21,191 nt of DNA from an uncultured Collinsella sp. (GCA_900541715.1 UQLI01000034.1:1-21191); one strand, 5' to 3'. Shown: positions 9,052 through 17,346, numbered from the stretch's first letter. The notes: generated by a model from the sequence alone, not told the origin. Numbers and translations: made by a program.

Positions 9052-10257
9052 ATGACCGCAACTGCACCCGCAGCACCCGCTAAGGTGTACTTCACCAACC
9101 TGCGCACGCATGCTCGCGAGAGCCAGCTCGACAAGCTCAAACGCCTCATCCGTCACGCCGGTATTGAGCAGATCGACTTTGAGAACAAGTTCGTCGCCAT
9201 TAAGATTCACTTTGGCGAGCTGGGCAACCTGAGCTTTTTGCGCCCCAACTACGCTCGCGCCGTCGCCGACGTGGTGAAGAAGCTGGGCGGCAAGCCCTTC
9301 CTCACCGACTGCAATACGCTCTATGTGGGTAGCCGCAAAAACGCGCTCGAGCACATCGATACCGCCTACCAGAACGGTTTTACCCCGTATGCCACGGGCT
9401 GCCAGATCATCATCGCCGACGGCCTCAAGGGCACCGACGAGGCGCTCGTCCCGGTCGAGGGCGGCGAGTACGTGCGCGAGGCCAAGATCGGTCAGGCTCT
9501 CATGGACGCCGATATCGTGATCAGCCTCACCCACTTTAAGGGCCATGAGCAGGCCGGCTTTGGCGGCGCCATGAAGAACCTGGGTATGGGAGGCGGCAGC
9601 CGTGCCGGCAAGATGGAGCAGCATGCCGCCGGCAAGCCGAACGTCGCGACCGAGCACTGCATTGGCTGCCGTGCCTGCGAAAAGATCTGCGCGCACAACG
9701 CTATCTCGTTTGACGACACCCGCGAGCGTGAGCTTGCCAGCGGCGCTACTCGCACGGTGCACGTGGCCGCTATCGACCACGATCGCTGCGTGGGCTGCGG
9801 CCGCTGCATCGGCGTGTGCAACCAGGACGCCATCAAGCCCGGCTATGAAGCCGCGGCCGACGTGCTCAACTGTAAGATCGCCGAGTACACCAAGGCCGTT
9901 GTCCAGGATCGTCCCAGCTTCCACATTTCGCTGGCTATGGATATCAGCCCCAACTGCGATTGCCATCCCGAAAACGACACGCCTATCGTCAACGATATCG
10001 GCATGTTCGCGAGCTTCGACCCGGTCGCCATTGACCAGGCCTGCGCCGATGCCGTCATGGCATCCGAGCCGCTGCCCAACACCGAGCTCACCGATAGCGC
10101 GGCCAAGATGGAGCACAACCACGAGCATCTGGAGGGCGAGCAGGCCAAGGATCCCTTCTGCATCACGCATCCCGACACCGACTGGCGCGCGTGCATCGCG
10201 CACGCCGAGAAGATCGGCCTGGGCACGAGCAAGTACGAGCTCATCGAGGTCAAGTAG
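9052..10257 (+). CDS. DUF362 domain protein with two 4Fe-4S clusters
   Basis: A 401-residue cytoplasmic iron-sulfur protein. The DUF362 domain covers the N-terminal half and continues after the ferredoxin part (VYFTNLRTH..., KIHFGELGN, TDCNTLYVGSRKNA, LTHFKGHEQAGFGGAMKNLGMG). Inserted at about residues 200-260 is a bacterial-type ferredoxin module with C203-x2-C206-x2-C209-x3-C213 and C246-x2-C249-x2-C252-x3-C256, enough for two 4Fe-4S clusters. Family members are common in anaerobes; their reaction is not established, and an electron-transfer or metal-handling role is only inferred. ATG 9052 is preceded by GAGGGGATAG. The gene is monocistronic, bounded by the promoter above and the terminator at 10304-10342. 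Confidence 0.93.
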   Translation: MTATAPAAPAKVYFTNLRTHARESQLDKLKRLIRHAGIEQIDFENKFVAIKIHFGELGNLSFLRPNYARAVADVVKKLGGKPFLTDCNTLYVGSRKNALEHIDTAYQNGFTPYATGCQIIIADGLKGTDEALVPVEGGEYVREAKIGQALMDADIVISLTHFKGHEQAGFGGAMKNLGMGGGSRAGKMEQHAAGKPNVATEHCIGCRACEKICAHNAISFDDTRERELASGATRTVHVAAIDHDRCVGCGRCIGVCNQDAIKPGYEAAADVLNCKIAEYTKAVVQDRPSFHISLAMDISPNCDCHPENDTPIVNDIGMFASFDPVAIDQACADAVMASEPLPNTELTDSAAKMEHNHEHLEGEQAKDPFCITHPDTDWRACIAHAEKIGLGTSKYELIEVK

Positions 10258-10303
10258 CGCCTAGCTATTGGACAAAACAAGCGCCTTGTAGCGTAAGTTG
10301 AGC

Positions 10304-10342
10304 AAAAGCCGCCCACGAGCACAACGCTTGCGGGCGGCTTTT
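10304..10342. terminator. Bidirectional factor-independent terminator
   Basis: AAAAGCCGCCC (10304-10314) pairs perfectly with GGGCGGCTTTT (10332-10342). The loop can itself pair CGAGC with GCTTG. The A-run on the left and T-run on the right let it work on both strands, as expected between the convergent DUF362 and hydrolase genes. A further AAAAATCG/CGATTTTT inverted repeat lies at 10356-10363 and 10383-10390. Confidence 0.85.
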
Positions 10343-10420
10343 CAGAAGTGCGGTGAAAAATCGAATACCGCCGACTACAAACCGATTTTTGGCAACAAAA
10401 CCCCAGACGTTGCTTTTTGC

Positions 10421-11386
10421 CTAAAAATTCTTGTCGAGGAAGTTGTCGACCGTGTTCCAGTAGAGTTCGGGGTCGACCTGCGCGCTCTTGGCGTGGGTGG
10501 CGCCATGGATAGTGAGCTTTTGCTTGACCTTGCTGGCGCACACGTCGTAGTTTTGGTCGAGCATGCTGTACGGTACAAAGGTGTCCTGGTCGCCGTGGAT
10601 AAACAGCATGGGAACCGTCGCGTGTTTGAGTTGCTCCACACTGCTCGCCTTATGAAAGTCGTAGCCCGCGCGCACGTTGCACACCAAGTTTGCTACATCG
10701 AGCAAGGGAAAGCTGGGCAGGCCAAACACGTCCTTGAGCTGCAGAGAAAACTCGTCCCAAACACTTGTATAACCGCAGTCCTCGATAATGCATTTCACGT
10801 TTGCGGGCAGAGGTTCCCCCGCGACGTTCATGGCGGTTGCCGCACCCATCGACTCGCCAAAGACCAGGATGCGCGCCTCGGGGTCAGCCTGAACGATTCG
10901 CTCGATCCATGCGACGACATCGAGCCGCTCGGGCCAGCCCATGCCGATATAGTCGCCGCCGGAGCGCTCGTGGGCGCGTGCGGCGGGTGCGAGTACGTTC
11001 ATGCCGCGGTCGTGGAATCGCTTGACGTATCGGGCCATACCGATGGGCTCGTTGGTATATCCATGCAGGCAGACGGCGTAGTCGTGCGCGCTCTCCGACG
11101 CAGCAAAATACCAGGCGGCAAGCTCGGTCCCGTCGTCCGCGGTGAGGTTGCTGCTCTTGCGGTTCTCTTTAAACCATGCCCGCGCCTCGGTATCCTCGGC
11201 ATCCGGCTGCTCACCTTCTTTGTCGTTCTTGCTATCCTGCATCATCTTCATGGTGTATGGCGCGCGGGGATTCAGCGCGAAGTCAAACAGAAAGTTGCCG
11301 GCAAATCCGAGCAGCGCAACGACAACCACCAGTGCAACGATGCCGGCTATCTTGAGCTTTCGATGGGAACGTGCGTTTTGAGCCAT
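10421..11386 (-). CDS. Membrane-anchored alpha/beta hydrolase
   Basis: A 321-residue serine hydrolase of the COG1073 (YqkD-like) group. An uncleaved signal anchor lies at about residues 11-34 after a basic start, so the enzyme is probably exposed outside the cell membrane. The oxyanion-hole segment is LHGYTNEP, the nucleophile elbow is GESMG with S179, the acid is in FIHGDQDTFVP, and the base is the histidine in IHGATHAKSA. All catalytic parts are present. AGGAGA precedes the ATG at good distance. The substrate is unknown; an esterase or peptidase-like role is usual. It is transcribed towards the DUF362 gene and away from the hemolysin-III gene, with a 186-base divergent promoter region. Confidence 0.92.
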   Translation of the reverse strand: MAQNARSHRKLKIAGIVALVVVVALLGFAGNFLFDFALNPRAPYTMKMMQDSKNDKEGEQPDAEDTEARAWFKENRKSSNLTADDGTELAAWYFAASESAHDYAVCLHGYTNEPIGMARYVKRFHDRGMNVLAPAARAHERSGGDYIGMGWPERLDVVAWIERIVQADPEARILVFGESMGAATAMNVAGEPLPANVKCIIEDCGYTSVWDEFSLQLKDVFGLPSFPLLDVANLVCNVRAGYDFHKASSVEQLKHATVPMLFIHGDQDTFVPYSMLDQNYDVCASKVKQKLTIHGATHAKSAQVDPELYWNTVDNFLDKNF

Positions 11387-11403
11387 GCGGTATTCTCCTA
11401 TAA

Positions 11404-11465
11404 GATGTTAATACATCAACATTTAATGCAAGCGCATTATGGACGTTCGCCGTTGATGCGTCAAC
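11404..11465. promoter_or_regulatory. Inverted repeats in the divergent promoter region
   Basis: GATGT (11404-11408) faces ACATC (11413-11417), and GTTGA (11452-11456) faces TCAAC (11461-11465). Both arms use a similar half site (GATG/TTGATG). They lie upstream of the hydrolase start and could be operator sites; the evidence is base pattern only. Confidence 0.25.
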
Positions 11466-11507
11466 AGGCAAAGAATGGGTAAACAAAGGGTCACGTATGG
11501 TGCAAAT

Positions 11508-11537
11508 TTCGCACGTACCTAGACGCTTTGATATAGT
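11508..11537 (+). promoter_or_regulatory. Promoter of the hemolysin-III gene
   Basis: An extended -10 (TG at 11529-11530, one base, TATAGT at 11532-11537) with TTCGCA at 11508-11513 as a four-of-six -35 at 18-base spacing. The start codon with its GGAGG is about 20 bases further on. Confidence 0.5.
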
Positions 11538-11572
11538 GTTGAGAACTCTTTACGTTGGAGGATGTAACCGGC

Positions 11573-12256
11573 ATGTCCGATTCGAGCGACAGTTCTAAGC
11601 CGCGACCCAAGACCGCGGCCGTTCCACACTACACGGTGGGTGAGGAGATCATGAACTCCGTCACCCATGGTGTCGGCTGCCTGCTGGGTATCGCGGGCCT
11701 GGTGCTCCTGATCGTATTCGCCGCCCTGCGCGGCGGAGGCCCGGCCCACATGGCCGCGGCGATTGTCTATGGCGTCAGCATTATCCTCGAATACCTAGCC
11801 TCCACGCTCTACCACGCGATTCAGCCCGCGCGCGCCAAGCGCGTGTTTCGCATCATCGATCACAGCTGCATCTACCTGCTCATAGCCGGCAGCTATACGC
11901 CGTTTTGCCTCATCACGCTCGCAAACGACGGCGGCGCTGTGCTGTTCTTTGCCGTATGGGCCATCGCCATCATCGGCATCGCCCTCGAGTGCTTCCTGCG
12001 CGAGCGCCAGCCGCATTGGGTAAGCGGCCTGGTCTATCTGCTGATGGGCTGGCTCGTTGTCTTTAAGCTGCCCGAACTTGTTGCGCTGCTCAACCCCGTG
12101 GCACTTGCCCTGCTCGCCGTCGGCGGCGTGTGCTACACCGCGGGCGTGCCGTTCTATATCGCCAAAAACGTGCGCTATCTTCACAGCGTGTTTCACCTGT
12201 GGGTACTCGCCGGCAGCATCTTCCAGTTCATGGCGGTGATTCTCTTCGTAATCTAG
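11573..12256 (+). CDS. Hemolysin III / PAQR-family membrane protein
   Basis: A 227-residue seven-helix protein of the HlyIII (YqfA/PAQR) family, usual length. The family's metal-site motifs are present: STLYHAI in the second helix region, RIIDHSCIYLLIAGSYTPF after it, and HSVFHLWVLAGS near the end. These supply the Ser/His, Asp and paired His residues that bind zinc in PAQR proteins. Bacterial members are tied to membrane lipid homeostasis; true haemolytic activity is doubtful. ATG 11573 is chosen because GGAGG (11557-11561) precedes it; the in-frame TTG at 11555 would lie on the ribosome-binding site. It stands alone, 113 bases before the CNNM gene. Confidence 0.93.
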   Translation: MSDSSDSSKPRPKTAAVPHYTVGEEIMNSVTHGVGCLLGIAGLVLLIVFAALRGGGPAHMAAAIVYGVSIILEYLASTLYHAIQPARAKRVFRIIDHSCIYLLIAGSYTPFCLITLANDGGAVLFFAVWAIAIIGIALECFLRERQPHWVSGLVYLLMGWLVVFKLPELVALLNPVALALLAVGGVCYTAGVPFYIAKNVRYLHSVFHLWVLAGSIFQFMAVILFVI

Positions 12257-12369
12257 CGATCGCGCCTGTGCCCGCGGGCCCATCCAAGCGGCCGCCGGGC
12301 GCAACTGCCCTATCCGCCATCAACGTTTTAATCCGACGTCCCGAATCTTGGAGGTTCGAGAAACTCCCG

Positions 12370-13743
12370 ATGGACATAACCATCTCCCTTATTACCACGC
12401 TCGTCCTGACGCTTATCAACGGCTACTTCTCTATGTCCGAGATGGCGCTCACCACGGCCAAGCGCGCCGTGTTGGAGCACGAGGCCGAGGAAGGCGACAA
12501 GCGCGCCGAGCGTGCCATTAAGCTGGCTGCCGACTCCGACCAGCTGCTCGCCACCATCCAGGTTGCCATTACGCTCGTGGGCTTCGCCTCGTCCGCCGTC
12601 GCCTCGACGAGTCTGTCCGACCCGCTCGCCACGTGGCTCATGAGCTTTGGCATCGCGCCGCTCTCCGCCATCGCGCGCGGCCTGGCGCCGGTCATCATCA
12701 CCGTCGCCGTCGCCTTTGTGTCCATCGTGATCGGCGAGCTCGTGCCCAAGCGCATCGGCCTCGCTAACGCCGAGGGCGTATCCAAGCAGGTCGTGGGACC
12801 GCTCTCCGTGTTCCAAAAGATCGCCCGTCCGCTCGTGTGGCTGACCGGCGCTTGCTCCGATGGCCTGGCCCGCATCCTGCGCATCAAGAGTGCCGACGAC
12901 CGCCAGAACGTCTCGGAGGAGGAGATCAAGTACATGGTCTCGGAGCAGGACGACCTGCTCGACGAGGAAAAGCGTATGATCCACGAGATCTTCGACCTGG
13001 GCGACACCGTTGCCCGCGAGGTCATGGTGCCGCGCGTTGACACCACCATGTGCGAGGACGACGAGACGGTCGCCGACGTGTTGTCCACCATGCGCCAGAC
13101 CGGCTTCAGCCGCATCCCCGTCTATCACGAGGATCCCGACAACGTCGCCGGCATTGCGCACATCAAGGACCTGATCCAACCCGCGCTCGACGGCAAGGGT
13201 GACCAGCCCATCGCCGGCTTTTTGCGCGACGCCACCTTTGTGCCCGACACCAAGGACATCCTGCCGCTACTGTCCGAGATGCAGACCTCGCACGACCAGA
13301 TCGTGGTGGTCGTGGACGAGTACGGCGGCACGGCCGGCATTATCACCATCGAGGATATCGTCGAGGAGATCGTCGGCGAGATCGAGGACGAGTTCGACCC
13401 CGACAACAAGTATCTCACGCGCCTTTCGCGCCGCGAGTGGCTCGTTGATGGGCGTTTTTCGTGCGATGACGCGATTGAGCTTGGTTGGCCGCTCGAGGAA
13501 AGCGATGATTATGAGACCATCGCCGGCTGGATTTTGGAGCTTTGCGACTCGGTGCCCGACATCGGAGAGGTATTTGAGGTTGCGGGGTACAAGTTCAAGG
13601 TGCAGTCGATGCGTGGCCAGCGCATCTCGCTCATTCGCGTGATCGCTCCGGCCGAAACCGATAAGAAGGATTCCGAGTCTTCGGCAGAGAAGCCGGCGGC
13701 GTCGGGTGCGGGTTCCGCGAATCCGCACGACGGCGACGAGTAG
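12370..13743 (+). CDS. CNNM/CorC-type membrane protein (hemolysin-family, CBS domains)
   Basis: A 457-residue protein of the HlyC/CorC (CNNM) family. The DUF21 membrane domain covers about 1-185 (start MDITISLITTLVL, SMSEMALTTAKRA, then the GELVPKRIGLANAE motif). A CBS pair runs about 205-345 (VMVPRVDTTM, RIPVYHEDPDNVAGIAHIKDL, VVVDEYGGTAGIITIEDIVEEIVGEIEDEFD), followed by the CorC/HlyC transporter-associated domain and a 30-residue low-complexity Ser/Ala/Glu tail. Characterised relatives export Mg2+ with Na+ or affect Mg/Co resistance. ATG 12370 has GGAGG at 12350-12354, somewhat distant. The next gene starts 24 bases after the stop, so they are likely one operon. Confidence 0.92.
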   Translation: MDITISLITTLVLTLINGYFSMSEMALTTAKRAVLEHEAEEGDKRAERAIKLAADSDQLLATIQVAITLVGFASSAVASTSLSDPLATWLMSFGIAPLSAIARGLAPVIITVAVAFVSIVIGELVPKRIGLANAEGVSKQVVGPLSVFQKIARPLVWLTGACSDGLARILRIKSADDRQNVSEEEIKYMVSEQDDLLDEEKRMIHEIFDLGDTVAREVMVPRVDTTMCEDDETVADVLSTMRQTGFSRIPVYHEDPDNVAGIAHIKDLIQPALDGKGDQPIAGFLRDATFVPDTKDILPLLSEMQTSHDQIVVVVDEYGGTAGIITIEDIVEEIVGEIEDEFDPDNKYLTRLSRREWLVDGRFSCDDAIELGWPLEESDDYETIAGWILELCDSVPDIGEVFEVAGYKFKVQSMRGQRISLIRVIAPAETDKKDSESSAEKPAASGAGSANPHDGDE

Positions 13744-13767
13744 GACAAGGAAGAGTAGGGGAGAGTT

Positions 13768-14586
13768 ATGGCAGGCCTGTTCAACATCCTTAAGGTCACC
13801 GTCAGCGAGGACAAGATCTGCGCGCATGTGCTGGTGAACCCCGGCATGCCGCTCATGACCTCGGAGGATATCGAGGCCACGGCGCGCGTGTATTACCTGG
13901 TGCCGGCGATTGCCAAGCACTTGTGTCTGGGTGATTCCGGTCGTGAGTTCCAGGACTGCATGGGCCAGACCGAGCTTTGCCACCTGCTTGAGCACGTGAC
14001 GGTCGAGCTCATGAACGAGACCGGTCTTGCGGGCAGCATTTCGTGCGGCCGCACCCGCGTGAGCGAGCACGACGAGCGCGTCTTTGAGATTGAGCTTTCG
14101 TGCCCTGATGATGCGCTGACTATCGGTGCGCTGTCTTCGGCCACCTTTATGATGGACTGGGCCTACCTGCACGCCGACCAGCCGGCTCCCGACGTGGAGG
14201 GCACGGTCGCGGGCCTGCGCAACCTGGTGCTGGGCATGCGCGCCGAGGCCGAGGGCAAAGATCCGCACGAGGCCGTCGCCGTCGCGAACGGCGAAGATGC
14301 TGCCGAGGACGAGGGCGCTGACGAGGGCGATGTGCCGGTCGACGCCGAGCTCGTTGCCGATGCGACCGCCGAGCCCCAGGGCGTCCCCAACTTTGACGAC
14401 GAGCCCCAGGTGGCGATTGATACCGAGGGCGCGGTTGCCGAGAACCACGAGGCCTCCGCTGCCGTCTTTGGCGGTGCTGCGACGGTTCCGGCAGGACCTG
14501 CGCATGAGGGCGGCCTGCCGCTCGTGGACGGCGCCGGCGAGGACCCGGGTGCCACGGTGGCCATGCCGGCTATGCCCCAGGAGTAG
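13768..14586 (+). CDS. Stand-alone cyanophycin-synthetase N-domain-like protein with acidic tail
   Basis: A 272-residue protein with no membrane segment. Residues about 1-155 resemble the N-terminal domain of cyanophycin synthetase: the segment H72-LLEH-76 VTVEL, a glycine a few residues on, then G94-R-T-R97, matches the H-L-x-E-H-V-x-x-E-L ... G-R-T-R pattern I recall for that domain. The ATP-grasp and Mur-ligase parts of the synthetase are absent. The rest (about 165-272) is a disordered-looking Glu/Asp/Ala-rich tail. HxxEH followed by E80 also looks like an inverted zinc-peptidase motif. It follows the CNNM gene by 24 bases with GGGGAGAG before the ATG. The domain assignment is by motif memory; the function is unknown. 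Confidence 0.8.
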   Translation: MAGLFNILKVTVSEDKICAHVLVNPGMPLMTSEDIEATARVYYLVPAIAKHLCLGDSGREFQDCMGQTELCHLLEHVTVELMNETGLAGSISCGRTRVSEHDERVFEIELSCPDDALTIGALSSATFMMDWAYLHADQPAPDVEGTVAGLRNLVLGMRAEAEGKDPHEAVAVANGEDAAEDEGADEGDVPVDAELVADATAEPQGVPNFDDEPQVAIDTEGAVAENHEASAAVFGGAATVPAGPAHEGGLPLVDGAGEDPGATVAMPAMPQE

Positions 14587-14665
14587 GCCTACGCATTTAT
14601 CACCATCACGTACCTGCGCCTTTGCCGTACGCAGATGAGCGGAGCGGCAAGTGATGCGCTGCGGG

Positions 14666-14671
14666 TATAAT
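14666..14671 (+). promoter_or_regulatory. -10 box upstream of the YtxH-like gene
   Basis: A perfect TATAAT in the context GCGGGTATAATGG, about 50 bases before the start codon. No -35 match is visible at 16-18 bases. A small hairpin (GGGCAC 14690-14695 with GTGCCC 14700-14705) lies between it and the AGGAGAGG ribosome-binding site. The upstream spacer 14587-14650 shows no other clear signal. Confidence 0.55.
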
Positions 14672-14722
14672 GGACAGCATTCAAACGGTGGGCACCGACG
14701 TGCCCGCAGGAGAGGAATGATC

Positions 14723-15112
14723 ATGGGTAAGACTTTCAGCTTTGTCTCCGGCGCACTTTTTGGTGCCGCTGCCGGCGCTATTGTCGGCGTTGCTCTGGCC
14801 CCGCGCTCGGGCGCCGAGACCCGCGCCATGGCTGCCGATATCGCCAACGACGCCTGGGACAATATGCGCGACACCTACGAGCACAGCGCCGAGGAGGCCC
14901 GTGCTGCGGTGAATGACTTTGGCCCGATGGTCGACGCCAAGACCGACGACCTGCGCGCCAAGGTCGACCTGGCCCGCGAGCGCATGGACCAGCTGCGCGA
15001 GCAGCTCAACGACGCCATTTCGGGCGGCAACGTGACGCCTGCCGCCGACGTCGTGGTCGAGAACGCCGTCGAGGCTGATACCGAGGCTGCGGAGCCCTCG
15101 ACCGAGGCATAA
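14723..15112 (+). CDS. YtxH-like membrane-associated protein
   Basis: A 129-residue protein. A glycine/alanine-rich hydrophobic segment at about 5-24 (FSFVSGALFGAAAGAIVGVALAP) ends in APRSGAETR, the hallmark of the YtxH domain. A long amphipathic helix or coiled coil follows to about residue 95, then an acidic Ala/Glu tail. Relatives are small envelope- or stress-associated proteins with no known enzymatic role. ATG 14723 is preferred over ATG 14717 because GGAGAGG (14709-14715) is then at seven bases. Its TAA shares a base with the ATG of the next gene (TAATG), showing tight translational coupling. Confidence 0.85.
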   Translation: MGKTFSFVSGALFGAAAGAIVGVALAPRSGAETRAMAADIANDAWDNMRDTYEHSAEEARAAVNDFGPMVDAKTDDLRAKVDLARERMDQLREQLNDAISGGNVTPAADVVVENAVEADTEAAEPSTEA

Positions 15113-15867
15113 TGCGCGCCGGGGATTTTGTCGGCGCCAAGATCTATCGCAAGCCTACTGAGGACAAGCGTACCAAAAAGGACGGCACACCGCGCAGCCC
15201 TAAAAAGCTCGGAAAGATTCACTTTCCGGTCTTTACCCCGGGCGGTACGCGCGTGGTCGGCTTTATGGTCCGCCAGTCCGATATCGCGGGTATGATCGAG
15301 CGTCCCGACCGATTCGTAGCGCTCGACGCCATTGGTGTCTACGAGGGCGCCATCGCGGTTGACGACGTCAAGGGCACCTACGATACCGCTGCGGCCAAGC
15401 GCCTCGACATCAACCTGGACGATTGCATCATCTGGGTCGGTATGGACGTGCGCACGGAATCGGGCGACGTCGTGGGCTATTGCTCGGACGTTGAGTTCAA
15501 GCCGCGCTCGGGCATCGTGCAGGCATTCTATGTGACCGCCGGTGCTGCTTCGAGTGTTTTGGTTGGTGACACGCAGGTGCCGCCGACGATGCTGCGCGGC
15601 TACGAGAACGGCGCGATGGTCGTCTCGGACGAGGTCAAGTCGCTCGGGTATTCGGGCGGCGCCGCCGCAAAGGCTGCCGAGGCAAGCGTCGTGGTGGGCG
15701 ATAAGGTCAAGAAGGGCGCCAAGGTGCTCGACGACAAGGGATCGGTTGCCGTGGACAAGGGCAGTCGCGCACTGGGCAAGCAGCTCGGCAAGACGCGCGG
15801 CATGTTCAAGGCCTTTAAGGACGAATACCAAAAGGCGAGCGGAGGCTCGTCAAAAGCTACAAAATAG
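15112..15867 (+). CDS. PRC-barrel domain protein
   Basis: A 251-residue soluble protein. The part around 100-165 (WVGMDVRTESGDVVGYCSDVEF...GIVQAFYV...VPPTMLRGYENGAMVV) matches a PRC-barrel, a small beta-barrel found in photosynthetic reaction-centre H subunits, RimM and many bacterial stress proteins. A preceding segment (about 25-95, KIHFPVFTPGGTRVVGFMV...) looks like a second, diverged barrel. The C-terminal ~70 residues are Lys/Ala/Gly-rich and probably helical. It starts one base inside the stop of the YtxH-like gene, so the two likely act together at the membrane. No enzymatic function is implied. The unit ends at the terminator at 15889-15918. Confidence 0.8.
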   Translation: MRAGDFVGAKIYRKPTEDKRTKKDGTPRSPKKLGKIHFPVFTPGGTRVVGFMVRQSDIAGMIERPDRFVALDAIGVYEGAIAVDDVKGTYDTAAAKRLDINLDDCIIWVGMDVRTESGDVVGYCSDVEFKPRSGIVQAFYVTAGAASSVLVGDTQVPPTMLRGYENGAMVVSDEVKSLGYSGGAAAKAAEASVVVGDKVKKGAKVLDDKGSVAVDKGSRALGKQLGKTRGMFKAFKDEYQKASGGSSKATK

Positions 15868-15888
15868 CGACGTACCAAATGATGGGAG

Positions 15889-15918
15889 GCAAGCCGGAGA
15901 CCTGTTGCTCCGGCTTGC
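15889..15918 (+). terminator. Terminator-like hairpin after the PRC-barrel gene
   Basis: GCAAGCCGGAG (15889-15899) pairs perfectly with CTCCGGCTTGC (15908-15918) around an 8-base loop. The following TGTGTTTAT is only a weak T-run, and the next start codon is 22 bases on, so it may attenuate rather than stop transcription. Confidence 0.65.
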
Positions 15919-15939
15919 TGTGTTTATGGGGGAGGGCAC

Positions 15940-17346
15940 ATGCGCCAAAACGGATCCAACTTAAACGGGCGTTCGGGTACGCGTCCGACGGCGCGCCGCG
16001 ACCTGGGGCAGCTGCCCAGCGGTCAGCGCAAGCGTCACCGTAAGCCCGGCGCGATGTATCTCAACCATAGCCGCGGCTTTAGCGATCGCAGCGCTCGCAT
16101 CGGCAACAGCCGCACACCCCGTCGTTCGTCTCGCCTGCCCTATGCGCTCATCGCCGTGGGTTGCGCGCTCGTGCTGTTTATCGCTGCCGTCGTGGGCTAC
16201 GTCAACCGCAGCGTGGACGTGGAACTTAACGGCCAGAAGACCGCGGTGCGCGTGGGCTCTACGCTGCAGAATCTCATCGACGACCAGGAGTTGACTGACA
16301 CCTACGACGCAGGCGACCTGCTGGCCGTCGATGACAGCGTGCTCAAGCGCCATGGGGGCGAAAAGCTGTCGGTGAAGGTCGACGGCAAGCGCGTGAAGCA
16401 GGGCAAATGGGATAGCCGCGAACTCGAGGGCGGCGAGAAGGTGACGGTCAAGGATGGCCGTAACACCTACGAGAAGCACGAGGTTCAGGCTACGGTTATC
16501 GAGCCCAAGCTCAAGGTCGAGGGCACGGGCGCTATCGAGTATGTGCAGACGTGGGGTGTCCAGGGCCGCTCCGAGGTGTGGGTTGGTGAGCAGTCGGGCA
16601 AGACGCAAGACCGCGGCGAGGTTGTGCCCGCCACCGATTGCGTTGTTGCGTGCGCCAGCGTGGCGCCCAAGGGCAACAAAAAGTACGTGGCGCTGACGTT
16701 TGACGAGGGTCCGAGCGGCGCCACCAAACAGATCTTGCAGGTGCTCAAGGAAAAGGGCGTCACCGCGACGTTCTTCCTTTCGGGCGATGCGGCCGAGGCC
16801 TCGCCTGCCACGGCCAAGGCGATTGTCGATGCCGGGTGCGAGATCGGATCCAACAGCTACAGCGACGATTCGCTCAAGGGTCAGGACCGTGAGGCGGTAC
16901 GCGAACAGATCACGAAAGGCACCGATGCGATTAAGTCGGCGACCGGCGTGAAGACGATGCTACTGCGTGCTCCCTACGCTGCCTTTGACGAGCAAAACTG
17001 GATTGATGCGATGGACCTGGTCTCCGCCGTGGTCTCGTGGAATATTGACTCGGGCGACTGGCTGCTCAACGGTGCCGACGAGCAGGTCTCGACGGTGCTC
17101 GATTCGGTGACGCCGGGCAATATCGTGCTGCTCACCGATAGAGACGAATGCGCCGAGCAGACGCTCGAGGCGCTGCCGCAGATTATCGACGGCCTCATTG
17201 CCGACGGCTACAAGATCGTGACGCTCAGCGACCTGGTCAAGACGGACACGTCGCTGAGCAAAAAGCTCACCTCGCTGACGAAGGTCACCATGCCCAAGGA
17301 CGCCGTGTTCCCCCAACTTGCCGAGGACAACGACACCACAGAGTAG
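15940..17346 (+). CDS. Membrane-anchored NodB-fold protein, probable inactive polysaccharide deacetylase
   Basis: A 468-residue protein: basic cytoplasmic N-terminus (1-65), one membrane anchor (about 66-88), a small extracytoplasmic domain (about 90-160) starting VDVELNGQKTAVRVGS that looks like a DUF348/ubiquitin-like module, and a NodB polysaccharide-deacetylase fold (about 245-440). The fold is clear (YVALTFDEGP at 250-258, TATFFLSGDAA, LLRAPY with R343, VSWNIDSGDW). However, the metal-binding residues are changed: TFDDGP reads TFDEGP (E256), the HxxxH pair reads N305 and D309 (SNSYSDD), and the late catalytic His is T399 (LLTDRD). It is therefore unlikely to be a normal metal-dependent deacetylase; a wall-binding or regulatory role is more likely. 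GGGGGAGGG precedes the ATG. Confidence 0.85.
   Translation: MRQNGSNLNGRSGTRPTARRDLGQLPSGQRKRHRKPGAMYLNHSRGFSDRSARIGNSRTPRRSSRLPYALIAVGCALVLFIAAVVGYVNRSVDVELNGQKTAVRVGSTLQNLIDDQELTDTYDAGDLLAVDDSVLKRHGGEKLSVKVDGKRVKQGKWDSRELEGGEKVTVKDGRNTYEKHEVQATVIEPKLKVEGTGAIEYVQTWGVQGRSEVWVGEQSGKTQDRGEVVPATDCVVACASVAPKGNKKYVALTFDEGPSGATKQILQVLKEKGVTATFFLSGDAAEASPATAKAIVDAGCEIGSNSYSDDSLKGQDREAVREQITKGTDAIKSATGVKTMLLRAPYAAFDEQNWIDAMDLVSAVVSWNIDSGDWLLNGADEQVSTVLDSVTPGNIVLLTDRDECAEQTLEALPQIIDGLIADGYKIVTLSDLVKTDTSLSKKLTSLTKVTMPKDAVFPQLAEDNDTTE

Noticed and set aside
9013..10203. A 396-codon open frame on the minus strand opposite the DUF362 gene
   Set aside because: The plus strand has two intact ferredoxin motifs and a good start; the antisense frame has no recognisable features.
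13267..14874. A 535-codon open frame on the minus strand across the CNNM, CphA-N-like and YtxH-like genes
   Set aside because: It spans three real genes and their spacers and has no domain or ribosome-binding site; it is a shadow of high-GC codon use.
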